DNA of 33,706 nt from Microcaldota archaeon (GCA_028867285.1 JAGWGP010000003.1:1-33706), one strand, 5' to 3'; positions 9,142-18,718 are shown, numbered from the stretch's first letter. Notes: generated by a model not told the origin, from the sequence alone. Program-made: numbers and translations.

Positions 9142-9804
9142 ATGGACGCGATAGGGATAGTGGAGAACATCAACACCATCTACGACAGGTTCGAGATACC
9201 GCCGAACCTCAGGCTCCACATGTACAGGGTGGCCACGGTGGGCGAGATGATATGCGACAGCTGGAAGAACGGCGGCATGAGCATCGACAAGGAGGAGATA
9301 CTGGCCGCCTGCCTCACCCATGACCTCGGCAACATAGCGAAGATGGACATGGACGGGGACGGGTCGCTTAGCATGCTGGGAGGGGAGGCGGCGAACGTGG
9401 GCCACTGGAGGTCGGTGAGAAGGCGGATAATGGACAGGTATGGGAATACGCCGGAGGAGGCGACGCACAACATGGCAGTCGAGCTGGGAATAGACACGCG
9501 CATACTCTTCCTGATAGAAAACGGGGGAGGAGGACCGCTGCTGCTCACTGACAAGATAATAAAAACCGGGGACTGGTCGCTCAAGATACTTTCTTATGGC
9601 GACTGCAGGGTCACGCCGTTCGGCATAACAAGCGCAAGGGAGAGGATAGAGGACCTCCTGAACAGGTACGGGAGCGGACCCCTGGATTTCTTCAAGCAGG
9701 TGGACGAGGTTGAGGGGCAGATATTCGCAAACACGGGGATAGGGCCGCAGGACATCAACGACAGGTCGGCCGCGCATTACATAAAGAGGTACAGCGAGAG
9801 CTGA
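9142..9804 (+). CDS. HD-domain protein (putative phosphohydrolase)
   Basis: HMYRVATVGEMI ... CLTHDLGNIAKMD HD signature. Confidence 0.8.
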   Translation: MDAIGIVENINTIYDRFEIPPNLRLHMYRVATVGEMICDSWKNGGMSIDKEEILAACLTHDLGNIAKMDMDGDGSLSMLGGEAANVGHWRSVRRRIMDRYGNTPEEATHNMAVELGIDTRILFLIENGGGGPLLLTDKIIKTGDWSLKILSYGDCRVTPFGITSARERIEDLLNRYGSGPLDFFKQVDEVEGQIFANTGIGPQDINDRSAAHYIKRYSES

Positions 9805-9809
9805 CTCCC

Positions 9810-11222
9810 TTACATCGTCACGATCGCCTTGTTGGCGCGCTTTCCAAGCACCTCATATACGAAGACCGAGATCAGCACCACGATGACATATGTCGCGACT
9901 GCAAAGTAGAATGAGGACGAGAAGGCAAGCCTGGAGTTGAACTCCGCTATGAAAACTCCCGCAATGGGGGCTCCGATGCTGCTGCCGAATATCCTGAATA
10001 CGACGTTTGTGGATGTCGCGACTCCCATGTGCTTGCCCTCCACGCTCAGCACAAGGAGGTTCACGAGTGAGACGTTGAGCATCGCCATACCCGCCCCAGC
10101 TATTGCCGCGCCGGCGACAAGATACCAGTATGTTCCAGAGAATGCGGAGATGAGGAAGCCCACTATGGAGACGATGGCGCCGGAGAGTATGTACGGCTTG
10201 GCGCCGTACTTGTGCAGCGTCCTCCCGACCAGCGGCGCAACAATGATGTTCATTACTGCGAAGGGCACCAGGGCGAGGCCAGTATGGAAGATGTCGAGGC
10301 CGTAGCCGAGCGGCGCAGAAGACTCGAACTCATAGGCGTACGTCTGGTAGGCGAGGAAGAACCCCATTCCGACTATGAGGGCGATGACGTTCGCGCCGAG
10401 CACGTTCCTCTGCTTGAGCATGGTGAAGTTGAGCAGCGACTGGCCCAGCTTGCTCGACCTCCTCTCGGTGATGGCGAAGAGCGCGAAGAATATTACGGCG
10501 ATTACAAGGAAGCTTGCGATCGCGGGAGAGGTCCAGCCGAAGGCCGTGCCCTCAGAGAGCGCATAGACCGTCGCGCCAAGCCCGATGGCAAGGGCCATCG
10601 CGCCGAAGTAGTCTATCTTCGCCGCGGGCATTGAGAACCTCGATTCCTTTATGAACAGGAACACCAGGACAGTGAGCAATACCACGAACGGCAGGGCAGT
10701 GTGGTAGGTCGTCTGCCAGCCGAAGTTGTTGGATATGAATGCTCCGAGGGGAAGGCCTATTGCGCCGCCCAGGCCGAACATCGCGCTCAGGATCCCCTGC
10801 GCCTGCGGCACCTTCTCCCTTGGGAACTGCTCCCTCACAAGCGTCATCGCAAGCGGAAGTATGGTGAAGCCAACGCCTTGGACTATCCTTGAGAATATCA
10901 GGTATGCGAAATTGGGCGAGAAGCCGGTGGAGGCTACGGCAACCACGTATATCGGCATGACATATTTCAGGACTCTCTTCTTCCCGTAAACGTCGCCCAG
11001 TTTCCCCACTATGGGGCTGAGCGCCACGCCGCTCACGAGATACATGGACAGCACAAGGCTGACCTCTGCGGGATTCACGTTGAACTGCGACGCGATTGAT
11101 GGCAGGGAGGGGACAAGCATGGTCTCTATGTACATTACCGTGATGACGAAACCTGCGAATATCAGTAGCGAGCGTCTCGCATATCCCTTGTCGTAAGTCT
11201 CTTGCTTCTGGACTGGCGCCAT
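9810..11222 (-). CDS. MFS transporter, drug:H+ antiporter-like (DHA2/EmrB style)
   Basis: About 14 hydrophobic segments; motif A-like GKLGDVYGKKRVL. Confidence 0.9.
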   Translation of the reverse strand: MAPVQKQETYDKGYARRSLLIFAGFVITVMYIETMLVPSLPSIASQFNVNPAEVSLVLSMYLVSGVALSPIVGKLGDVYGKKRVLKYVMPIYVVAVASTGFSPNFAYLIFSRIVQGVGFTILPLAMTLVREQFPREKVPQAQGILSAMFGLGGAIGLPLGAFISNNFGWQTTYHTALPFVVLLTVLVFLFIKESRFSMPAAKIDYFGAMALAIGLGATVYALSEGTAFGWTSPAIASFLVIAVIFFALFAITERRSSKLGQSLLNFTMLKQRNVLGANVIALIVGMGFFLAYQTYAYEFESSAPLGYGLDIFHTGLALVPFAVMNIIVAPLVGRTLHKYGAKPYILSGAIVSIVGFLISAFSGTYWYLVAGAAIAGAGMAMLNVSLVNLLVLSVEGKHMGVATSTNVVFRIFGSSIGAPIAGVFIAEFNSRLAFSSSFYFAVATYVIVVLISVFVYEVLGKRANKAIVTM

Positions 11223-11278
11223 AATCAGACCTTAGGAAAACTATGCTAATTGCGAGCGAAGATATTTATCCTCTGCGC

Positions 11279-11797
11279 TCACTTCAGGCCGAACTCCTTC
11301 TTTATCTTGCCCACCTTGGGCCTTATCACGAACATGCAGTAGGGCTGGAGCGGGTTGTTCTTGTAGTAGTCCTTGTGGTAGTCCTCAGATTCGTAGAATG
11401 CGTCGAGCCTCTTGACCTCGGTGGCGACGGGCTTCTTGAAGTTCGGAGCGATCCGCTTGATGTAGTCGAGTATCACCTTCTTCTGCGCGTCGTCGCTGTA
11501 GAGGATTATCGAGCGGTACTGGGAGCCTATGTCGGCGCCCTGCTGGTTGACAGAGGTCGGGTCGTGCGATGTGAAGAATATCTCGAGCAGCTTCTCAAGT
11601 GGAGCCACCTTCGGGTCGTAGTCCACCCTCAGCACCTCTGCGTGGCCGGTCTCGCCGCTGCAGACATCCTCGTAAGTGGGGTTCTTGGTGTGACCGCCGG
11701 CGTAGCCCGGGGTGGTCTTCACGACGCCGTTGAACATCTTGAACACCGCCTCGGTGCACCAGAAGCATCCGCCGCCGAACACGATGCTGTCAGTCAT
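11279..11797 (-). CDS. msrA: Peptide methionine sulfoxide reductase MsrA
   Basis: [11 protein letters not shown] catalytic motif, [27 protein letters not shown]; start at MTDSIVFGG overlaps the end of msrB. Confidence 0.96.
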   Translation of the reverse strand: MTDSIVFGGGCFWCTEAVFKMFNGVVKTTPGYAGGHTKNPTYEDVCSGETGHAEVLRVDYDPKVAPLEKLLEIFFTSHDPTSVNQQGADIGSQYRSIILYSDDAQKKVILDYIKRIAPNFKKPVATEVKRLDAFYESEDYHKDYYKNNPLQPYCMFVIRPKVGKIKKEFGLK

Positions 11798-12188
11798 TCG
11801 CCTCATCCTTAATCTTGTCACGAGGTACAAATCGCATGGATATGGAGTTGACGCAGTACCTTGTGTTCTTCTTGGTGAGCCTCTCGCCTATGAAGACGTG
11901 CCCAAGGTGAGCGCCGCAGTTGGCGCACTCTATCTCGGTCCTCTCGCCGTCGGGGTCGGGCAGCCTCTTCACCGCGCCGCTTATCTCGTCGTCGAAGCTC
12001 GGCCATCCGCAGTGCGCGTCGAACTTATCCTTTGAGTCGTACAGCTTTGCGCCGCAGCGCCTGCACACGTATATCCCGTCCCTTGAGAAGTGGTCGTACT
12101 CGCCGCTGAATGGCGCCTCGGTCCCCTTGTGGACTATGACCCTCTCCTCCTCGGGGGTGAGCTTGCTGTATTTTTTCTCTCCGGCCAC
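11790..12188 (-). CDS. msrB: Peptide methionine sulfoxide reductase MsrB
   Basis: Zinc Cys pairs CRRCGAKLY and [21 protein letters not shown], catalytic [14 protein letters not shown] start. Confidence 0.95.
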   Translation of the reverse strand: MAGEKKYSKLTPEEERVIVHKGTEAPFSGEYDHFSRDGIYVCRRCGAKLYDSKDKFDAHCGWPSFDDEISGAVKRLPDPDGERTEIECANCGAHLGHVFIGERLTKKNTRYCVNSISMRFVPRDKIKDEAND

Positions 12189-12235
12189 GTAGAGCCTTGA
12201 AGCCGCAAATTAATATTACTTTCCAGGATAAGGGA

Positions 12236-12307
12236 AGCCTCGAGAGGGAATTGAACCCTCGACCTCTTGTTTACAAGACAAGCGCTCTACCACTGAGCTA
12301 CCGAGGC
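12236..12307 (-). tRNA. tRNA-Thr (anticodon TGT)
   Basis: Minus strand gcctcggtagctcagtggtagagcgcttgtcttgtaaacaagaggtcgagggttcaattccctctcgaggct folds as a cloverleaf; loop CTTGTAA gives TGT; CCA not encoded; discriminator U. Confidence 0.93.
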
Positions 12308-12334
12308 ACATAGGAAGTTTATACATAATGGTAT

Positions 12335-13933
12335 TTATCTCTTGATGAAGATGCTGCTGTACCTCACGAAGGCGTCGGCCAGGGGGGCGAGTATCGAGAG
12401 CCTCTCCCCCGTCTTGCTTATGAAATCCAGGTTCTTCTTGGTGGCCCCGCCGAACAGCGCGATGAGCGCAGGATAGAGCAGGAGAGCGACAGCGAGGTTG
12501 ACAACGAGGGCAATCCTGCTCTGGTGTAGCGCGAACGATATCCCGTAGAGCACGGCCAGCAGGGCGATGGACGAGAGCGACACCATTATTATGCTGCGGT
12601 ACTTGTGCTGCAGCTTGAACTGGCTCTGCAGCGCCTTTATGTAGATAACGTCCAGCAGTATCGGGGTTATCACGAAGAGCGCGAGCAGCACGCCTATGCC
12701 CTTGAGCATCGGGGTGAGCACGATAAGCAGCGCCAGCTGTATGATGACCGCGGTGACCTGGTACAGCATGAACTTCTTGCTGTTGCCGAAGCCCAGTATC
12801 AGCGTGCCCGCATAGGTGCCTATCAGGCCGGCTGCCATCCCCGCTATCATTATGGAAAAGTACAATGGGGTCGTGGTGTAGGACGCCGAGAAGAGCAGAT
12901 GGGTGAGCGGCGTCGACACCGATATCGCGTAGGCCAGGACAGGGAACAGGATAAGCGCGGTGTAGTAGAGGCTGTTGTTGTATATGGCACCTATCTTCTT
13001 CGCCGTGTTCTGCTTCATCAGTGCCCTAGAGAAAGCGGGCAGCAGTATGAGTGCAATGTCAGTTATGGTGAGGTCCACGAACCTGGCGAGCTTGAACGCC
13101 GCGCCGTAGTTGCCCACCACAGCAGCGGCAACGAATATGCCAAGGAAGAGCACGCCGAAGTTGGTTGCGCCGTTCATGGCAACGTGGGATACCACCACAG
13201 GCGCTGAGAACGAGGCGAGCTTCTTAGAGTCCTCCTTGGTCGGCTTGGCAGGCCAGTAGCCGCCCTTGAATACTATGTACAGGATTCCGACTATACCTCC
13301 AGAGAGCATCCCCAGAAGGTAGCCAAGCACTGCTCCGAGTATGCCGTAGCCGAGGAGCACTAGCCCGACCGAGAGAACAAGGCTCGCGGCAGAGTATATG
13401 GTGTTGCTTATCGCGGCCTCCTTCACCAGACCTATGCTGATCAGCGCGGCCAGCGAGAGGTTGTACAGCACGTAGAAGAACTCTGCGGATGCGCCCAGCT
13501 GGAGGGCGAGGGTCAGGCCGGAGTTGTGGTATACGCTGCCAGCAAGGTATCCGCTGAGGAGGATTCCTGCAATGGAGAGCGCAAGGCCGGCGCCAAGCGA
13601 TATCATGTAGCCGCTACCCAGGAGCTTTCGGATCTTGTCCGAGGACTTTATCTCGGGCAGCATCTTCCTGAATGCGGTGCCCACCCCGAAGTTGCTGCTT
13701 ATGCCCAGCAGGGTGGAGAAGGCTATGACAATGGTGTAGATTCCAAAGTCAGACGGCTGGAGCAGCCTGGCTAGGGCGATGAGCATCAGCAGAGTGAGCA
13801 GAGAGGTGAGCACGTCACCGATGACGTATATGGCGCCCCTCTTCGCTGTGACTATGGCGAGCTCCTCGACCTCGGAGGATGTCCTCGCCTCCTCCATCTT
13901 CGCCTGGCTCTTTAAGGTCTTTGGTGCCGCCAT
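12335..13933 (-). CDS. Polysaccharide biosynthesis/flippase (Wzx/MATE-like, MVF superfamily) membrane protein
   Basis: About 12-14 TM helices; LLMLIALARLLQPSDFGIYTIVIAFSTLLGISSNFGVGTAFRK typical of the Wzx/RfbX N-terminus. Confidence 0.87.
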   Translation of the reverse strand: MAAPKTLKSQAKMEEARTSSEVEELAIVTAKRGAIYVIGDVLTSLLTLLMLIALARLLQPSDFGIYTIVIAFSTLLGISSNFGVGTAFRKMLPEIKSSDKIRKLLGSGYMISLGAGLALSIAGILLSGYLAGSVYHNSGLTLALQLGASAEFFYVLYNLSLAALISIGLVKEAAISNTIYSAASLVLSVGLVLLGYGILGAVLGYLLGMLSGGIVGILYIVFKGGYWPAKPTKEDSKKLASFSAPVVVSHVAMNGATNFGVLFLGIFVAAAVVGNYGAAFKLARFVDLTITDIALILLPAFSRALMKQNTAKKIGAIYNNSLYYTALILFPVLAYAISVSTPLTHLLFSASYTTTPLYFSIMIAGMAAGLIGTYAGTLILGFGNSKKFMLYQVTAVIIQLALLIVLTPMLKGIGVLLALFVITPILLDVIYIKALQSQFKLQHKYRSIIMVSLSSIALLAVLYGISFALHQSRIALVVNLAVALLLYPALIALFGGATKKNLDFISKTGERLSILAPLADAFVRYSSIFIKR

Positions 13934-13947
13934 ATTATCGTCCGTTA

Positions 13948-14865
13948 TTAGTTCCTCAACGCGTTCGATACCACGTCGGCGAGAGCCTCGGTGAGTTTGG
14001 ACGATAGGTTCAGCGACTCTGTCCTTATTAGGTTGACGCCCAATCGCGAAGCCAGCTCCCTGGCCTCTATGTCTATGTCGTAAAGTATCTCCAGGTTGTC
14101 TGAGACGAAGCCCACGGTGCAGACTACTATATTCCTGCTGCCGCCCTTGGCAAGCTCAGCTATCTTCTCGGTTATGTCGGGGCCCAGCCACTTCTCGCTG
14201 GCGTGGCCTGCGCTCTGGTAGCAGAAGGACCAATCAGCGAGCTCTGATGTGGCCGCGACCTTGTCGCAGGTCTCCATAAGCTCGAATGGGTAGGGGTCGC
14301 CGTCGGCCAGTATCCTCTCTGGAAGGCTGTGGGCCGTGAACAGCACATGCGCGTCGTTACCCACCGCATCGAGGGTCTCGGAGAGGTTGGAGGAGAGCGC
14401 GTTGATGAACTGGCCATTGGTGGACCAGCTGTTGACATACGTTGCCTCTATCGGCCTGCCGCTCTCGTTTAGCGCCTCCTCCACAAGCCTGTTGTAGTTC
14501 TGCGTGGTCATCGACGAGTTGTGCGGCGCGAGCGGCATGGCCACCATGTGCGTGTGCTTGGCCTCTATTATCTGGGACACTGCATCCTTTATCGAGGGCT
14601 TCCAGTGCTTGGTCCCCACATACACTTTGTACGAGCTGCCCTCCACGCGGTTCAGCCTTCGCTCCAGCTGCCTCGCCTGCATCTCGGTTATCTCCATCAG
14701 CGGGGAGCATCCGCCTATGCGCTCGTACCGCGCCTTCAGGTCTTCTATCTCTGCGTCCGTTGGCCTCTTGCCGTGGCGGATTGCTGTGTAGTATGGCTCG
14801 ACCTCATCCTCAGAGGCTGGGCTACCGTAGACCATGAGCAATATCGCCACGCTGCTTCCGTCCAT
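13948..14865 (-). CDS. hemH: Ferrochelatase family (protoporphyrin or coproporphyrin ferrochelatase)
   Basis: ILLMVYGSPAS, YERIGGCSPLMEIT, VLFTAHSLPERIL, FCYQSAGHASEKWLGPDITEKI, VVCTVGFVSDNLEILYDIDIEAR. Confidence 0.93.
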   Translation of the reverse strand: MDGSSVAILLMVYGSPASEDEVEPYYTAIRHGKRPTDAEIEDLKARYERIGGCSPLMEITEMQARQLERRLNRVEGSSYKVYVGTKHWKPSIKDAVSQIIEAKHTHMVAMPLAPHNSSMTTQNYNRLVEEALNESGRPIEATYVNSWSTNGQFINALSSNLSETLDAVGNDAHVLFTAHSLPERILADGDPYPFELMETCDKVAATSELADWSFCYQSAGHASEKWLGPDITEKIAELAKGGSRNIVVCTVGFVSDNLEILYDIDIEARELASRLGVNLIRTESLNLSSKLTEALADVVSNALRN

Positions 14866-14869
14866 GAAA

Positions 14870-15892
14870 TCATCTCGTGCTCTGGTGGACCGTGTCCACG
14901 AGCCACTTGACCTTCTCGAGCTCGGTGCCTGGGAGTATGCCGTGGCCCAGGTTGAATATGTGGCCACCTCTTGCGCCAGCCTGCTCGATTATCTTTAATG
15001 AGGAACTCCTTATTGTTGCTTTTGTTCCTAGAAGGATCCCGGGATCCAGGTTGCCCTGTATCGGGGTCGTCTGCCCGATTCTCGAACGCGCCTCATCGAG
15101 ACCGATCCTCCAGTCGACGCTGACCACATCGCTGCCCGCGCTCTTGACCAGCTCGAGGAAGGACGAGGTCCCTGTAGTGAAGTGTATGGTGGGAGAGCTG
15201 CCCTTTATGCCTGCAAATATCTTCTTGGTGTAGGGGAGCACGAAATCCTGGTAATCGGAGGGGCCGAGGCAGCCCACCCAGCTGTCGAAGAGCTGCACAG
15301 CGTCCGCGCCGCTGCGTATCTGCTCCTTAAGGTAGGCGATCGTCATCTCAGTAAGCTTCTTCATGAGCAGCTCCCATCCCTTGGGGTCGTTGTACATCAT
15401 CGACTTGGTCTTAGTGAAGTTCTTGTTGTAGCTGCCCTCTATCATGTAGCTCGCCATGGTGAAAGGCGCGCCAGCAAGGCCGATAATGGGGACGCTTGAC
15501 CTCTTCTTAGTTATCCGCACAGTGTCCATCACGAAGTCCATGTCGCTCTTTGGATCGATCGACTTGAGCCTCTTCACATCCCCGATATTCTTTATCGCCT
15601 TCCTTATCACGGGCCCGATGCTGTCTTTAAGCTCAAAGCCGACTCCCATCGCCTCAAGGGGCAGCATTATGTCGGAGAAGCATATCGCAGCGTCGACGCC
15701 GAGCATATCGACAGGCAGCAGGGTCACCTCGGACGCGAGCTCGGGGTCCTTGCAGATGGTGACCAGGCTCTTCTTCTGCCTTATCTTCCTGTAGTCCGGG
15801 AGGCACCTGCCAGCCTGCCTCATCAGCCATATCGGCGTCATAGGGGTCTTCTCTCCCCTGCATGCCCTGATGAATAGGTCGTTCTTCGGCAT
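14870..15892 (-). CDS. hemE: Uroporphyrinogen decarboxylase
   Basis: PIWLMRQAGRCLPDYRKIR, AAICFSDIMLPLEAMG, DAVQLFDSWVGCL, VDWRIGLDEAR, IQGNLDPGIL, FNLGHGILPGTELE. Confidence 0.96.
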   Translation of the reverse strand: MPKNDLFIRACRGEKTPMTPIWLMRQAGRCLPDYRKIRQKKSLVTICKDPELASEVTLLPVDMLGVDAAICFSDIMLPLEAMGVGFELKDSIGPVIRKAIKNIGDVKRLKSIDPKSDMDFVMDTVRITKKRSSVPIIGLAGAPFTMASYMIEGSYNKNFTKTKSMMYNDPKGWELLMKKLTEMTIAYLKEQIRSGADAVQLFDSWVGCLGPSDYQDFVLPYTKKIFAGIKGSSPTIHFTTGTSSFLELVKSAGSDVVSVDWRIGLDEARSRIGQTTPIQGNLDPGILLGTKATIRSSSLKIIEQAGARGGHIFNLGHGILPGTELEKVKWLVDTVHQSTR

Positions 15893-15913
15893 CAACCATC
15901 AACGTCTAGATAT

Positions 15914-16579
15914 TCAGAATAAAGTGTCGAGTATCTCCTTCGGCTTTGCGTGCATCCCCAGGAATATCGGCCTCTCATTCATCGTGTACTCACGCACCCT
16001 CGCGCTCCTGAGCGCGACCACAGCCTCCTGGAAGAGCTGGAGGTACTCGGTCTCGTAAGACACCACGAACTCGTCCTCGAACAGCCCATAAGACCTTATC
16101 AGGTATTGCTTTATGCCGGGGAAGGTCTTGGCAATCTTCATGTGCTCTGCCATCATCGTGTCCCTGTCCGACTTCTCGAGCAGGTACCAGTGCGGCGTCT
16201 TCGAGAACGGATAGAATATCAGGTACTTGTTCCTCTCCTTCTTGCGCATCAGCTTGTCTATCACGTCGAGAGAGGAGTGCTGCGACTCCTTCACGAAGCC
16301 GAGGCAGGAGTACGATGGAGTAAGCGACCTTCCGAGAGTTGTGGTGAGGAGGTTCCTTATTCTGGCCTCAGTATCCTCCGGAGATGAACCCACTACCCAG
16401 AGAATCAGGTCAGCGGTGGCTGCGCCGATCGCGAGATACAGATGGGCAGGCGCCATGTCGTCCCTGTTGAGCCTGTTTATCAGCTCCTCCTTCGCGTATG
16501 CCTTGTCCTCCTTGCTGAGATTCCTCAGGCTAGGCTGAAGCTTGAACGTGACAAACTGTACGAATATCTCCTTGGGCAT
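15914..16579 (-). CDS. hemQ: Chlorite dismutase-like family protein, probable coproheme decarboxylase (HemQ/ChdC)
   Basis: YLIFYPFSKTPHWYLLEKSDRDTMMAEHMKIAKTFPGIKQYLIRSYGLFEDEFVVSYE resembles the HemQ core Y(P)xxKxxxWY ... EHxxI ... SFGLxDxE; sits next to hemE and hemH. Confidence 0.85.
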   Translation of the reverse strand: MPKEIFVQFVTFKLQPSLRNLSKEDKAYAKEELINRLNRDDMAPAHLYLAIGAATADLILWVVGSSPEDTEARIRNLLTTTLGRSLTPSYSCLGFVKESQHSSLDVIDKLMRKKERNKYLIFYPFSKTPHWYLLEKSDRDTMMAEHMKIAKTFPGIKQYLIRSYGLFEDEFVVSYETEYLQLFQEAVVALRSARVREYTMNERPIFLGMHAKPKEILDTLF

Positions 16580-16597
16580 GTGTATCCTCTGCGCTTT

Positions 16598-17014
16598 TCA
16601 CTTTGTGGGGAACACTCTAAGTAGTATCCCGCCGGGCATCTCCATTTCCTTGGCCAAACTTATGTTATGTATCCGCCATATGAGATCTGGCCCTCCCTGC
16701 ACCTCCATCGTTTTCATTCTGACACGCTTTACGTTTATTGGCGCTGGCACATATGGGGTAGCGCCTTCTTTGGCAAGGGACTCCGAAAGCTCTGCCCTCA
16801 ACTTAATCAGCTTTTTCTTCTGGGCATTGGTTGCATAAAAATCATAAGGGGCGATATTATCTTCTTTGGGGTCAATTCTTTTCCACTTGGGCCCTTTGGT
16901 GACTTCTAGGTCTAAAGAACGTATCCCTTTCATTATTCTGCCCAGCGCAGAGTCTACAGTTGCGCTTTCTAAGCTTATCAACTGAATCCTTGCTTTCTCA
17001 ACACCTGCCATCAT
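16598..17014 (-). CDS. Hypothetical protein, 138 aa, possible ferredoxin-like (uS10-like) fold
   Basis: ORF within the heme gene run; N-terminus KARIQLISLESATVDSALGRIMKGIRSLDLEVTKGP resembles archaeal uS10 N-termini as recalled; locally more AT-rich. Confidence 0.65.
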   Translation of the reverse strand: MMAGVEKARIQLISLESATVDSALGRIMKGIRSLDLEVTKGPKWKRIDPKEDNIAPYDFYATNAQKKKLIKLRAELSESLAKEGATPYVPAPINVKRVRMKTMEVQGGPDLIWRIHNISLAKEMEMPGGILLRVFPTK

Positions 17015-17053
17015 CTCACCGGTTCACTAAAGCATTTCATCTTTTTATACCTT

Positions 17054-18706
17054 CTATCTCAGTATCGCCTTGATTATCCCGTCAGTGGTGTGCTCCTCAG
17101 CAACCGAGTCGGGCTTCAGCCCAACATCGCTAGATGCTGCTGCGGTCTTGGGGCCTATGCAGACTATCTTGGGCCTGAACGTCGCGTTCCACTTTATCTC
17201 CTTTAGGCACCGAGACAGGTTCTTCGCTGCAGATGGGCTCGCTATCGTTATCACGTCAATCTTCCTTGAGAAGACATCGCTAAGTTCCGCCTTCTTTGGC
17301 TTTGTTGCTACAGTATCGTAGACAACAACCCTGTCGACAACAGCTCCCTTCTTCTTGAGCATCTCGTAAAGGCCGCTCTCCGCGATGTCGGACTGCGGAA
17401 GAAGTATCCTCTTTCCATTGACGTTGCCGACGCTCTTCGCTATCTCTTCTGATGTGTCGGCCTTGGGTATTGTTATCCCATCCATGCCGCCCTTCGCAAG
17501 TATCGATGCCGTTTCAGGCCCTATTGCAACGGTCTTGGCTTTGATCAGCTCGGTAATCCCCTCTTGTGCCAGCGCCTTTGCGGCGTTGGCGCTCGTGAAT
17601 ATGACGATATCGTAAGTTCCCAACTTCTTCATCGTCTTCTCGTCTATGCCCTTCATTCGAATAGCTATCATCGGCAGGAGTATCGGCACCGCGCCAAGTT
17701 CCTTCAGCTTGGAGGACAGCTGCTCTGACTGCTCCTTTGGCCTGGTTATCAGTATCAGCTTGCCCCTGAGCGAATCCGTGTTGTAGATAGTGCTCTCCCT
17801 TATCAGCTTGGCCCCGCCAGCGGCAAGCAGCTTCTCCGCAAGCTGGGCCCCCGCCGTGATGTTGTCCTTTGCATCGGAGGATATCTCTGCCTTGTACAGT
17901 TCGGTGCCGTCCTCGTTAGATATCATTCCGGTTATTTTTATCTTCCCTGCCTTGACCTCTGCGTATGCCCCGACTGGCATCCTGCACCCCACTCCGAACC
18001 TCCTGAGGAACTCCCTCTCCGCGTCTGTCGCAATCCTAGTGGACTTGTCCTCTATCTTCTTCAGCATCTCCGCGAGTTCCTTGTCGCCCTCGCGTATCTC
18101 GATGGCGAGGGCGCCCTGGCTAGGGGAGGGTATCATCATCGATGGCTCGATGAACTGGGTTATCCGATTCTTCATTCCAAGTCTCGCCACTCCTGCCGCT
18201 GCGATTATAATCGCGTCGTACTCGTTGTTGTCCAGTTTTTTCAATCTGGTGTCTACATTCCCCCTTAGATTTATTATCTGGAAGTCCTTCCTGTATGCGA
18301 GAAGTTGGCTTGTCCTCCTCGGACTGCTGGTGCCTATCCTCGCGTTCTTGGGCAGCCCGTCCAGCTTCGCCCCATTGCTCGATATCAGCACGTCCCTTGG
18401 GTCCTCGCGCTTTAGCACCGCGCCGATCGCAAGGCCGGGCATTATCTTTGGCGGCAAATCTTTGAGGCTGTGCACCGCCATGTCTATGTTCTTTGATATC
18501 AGCTCCTTCTCTATGTCCTTCGTGAAGACGCCGAGGCCGCCGATAATGCTCAGGGGAAGGTCCGACTTCTTGTCGCCCTCGGTCTTTATCACCCTTATCT
18601 CGATGTCCGCATCAGGAAACAGCTTCCTTATGGCGCCAACAGCCATCTCCGTCTGTATAAGGCTGAGCTTGCTGCCCCTTGTGCCGACAACGTACCTGCG
18701 GCCCAC
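17054..18706 (-). CDS. hemCD: Fused porphobilinogen deaminase (HemC) and uroporphyrinogen-III synthase (HemD)
   Basis: HemC: YVVGTRGSKLSLIQTE, HSLKDLPP, ARIGTSSPRRTSQLLAYRKDFQIINLRGNVDTRLKKLD, GVGCRMPVGAYA; HemD: KLILITRPKEQSEQLSSKLKELGAVPILLPMI, IVFTSANAAKA, ITIASPSAAKNL, IVCIGPKTAAAS. Confidence 0.95.
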   Translation of the reverse strand: MGRRYVVGTRGSKLSLIQTEMAVGAIRKLFPDADIEIRVIKTEGDKKSDLPLSIIGGLGVFTKDIEKELISKNIDMAVHSLKDLPPKIMPGLAIGAVLKREDPRDVLISSNGAKLDGLPKNARIGTSSPRRTSQLLAYRKDFQIINLRGNVDTRLKKLDNNEYDAIIIAAAGVARLGMKNRITQFIEPSMMIPSPSQGALAIEIREGDKELAEMLKKIEDKSTRIATDAEREFLRRFGVGCRMPVGAYAEVKAGKIKITGMISNEDGTELYKAEISSDAKDNITAGAQLAEKLLAAGGAKLIRESTIYNTDSLRGKLILITRPKEQSEQLSSKLKELGAVPILLPMIAIRMKGIDEKTMKKLGTYDIVIFTSANAAKALAQEGITELIKAKTVAIGPETASILAKGGMDGITIPKADTSEEIAKSVGNVNGKRILLPQSDIAESGLYEMLKKKGAVVDRVVVYDTVATKPKKAELSDVFSRKIDVITIASPSAAKNLSRCLKEIKWNATFRPKIVCIGPKTAAASSDVGLKPDSVAEEHTTDGIIKAILR

Positions 18707-18718
18707 TTAATCATCCAC

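Noticed and set aside
15914-16579. True chlorite dismutase function for the Cld-family gene
   Set aside because: Neighbouring hemE/hemH and the Tyr and Gln positions by eye favour coproheme decarboxylase; alignment still needed
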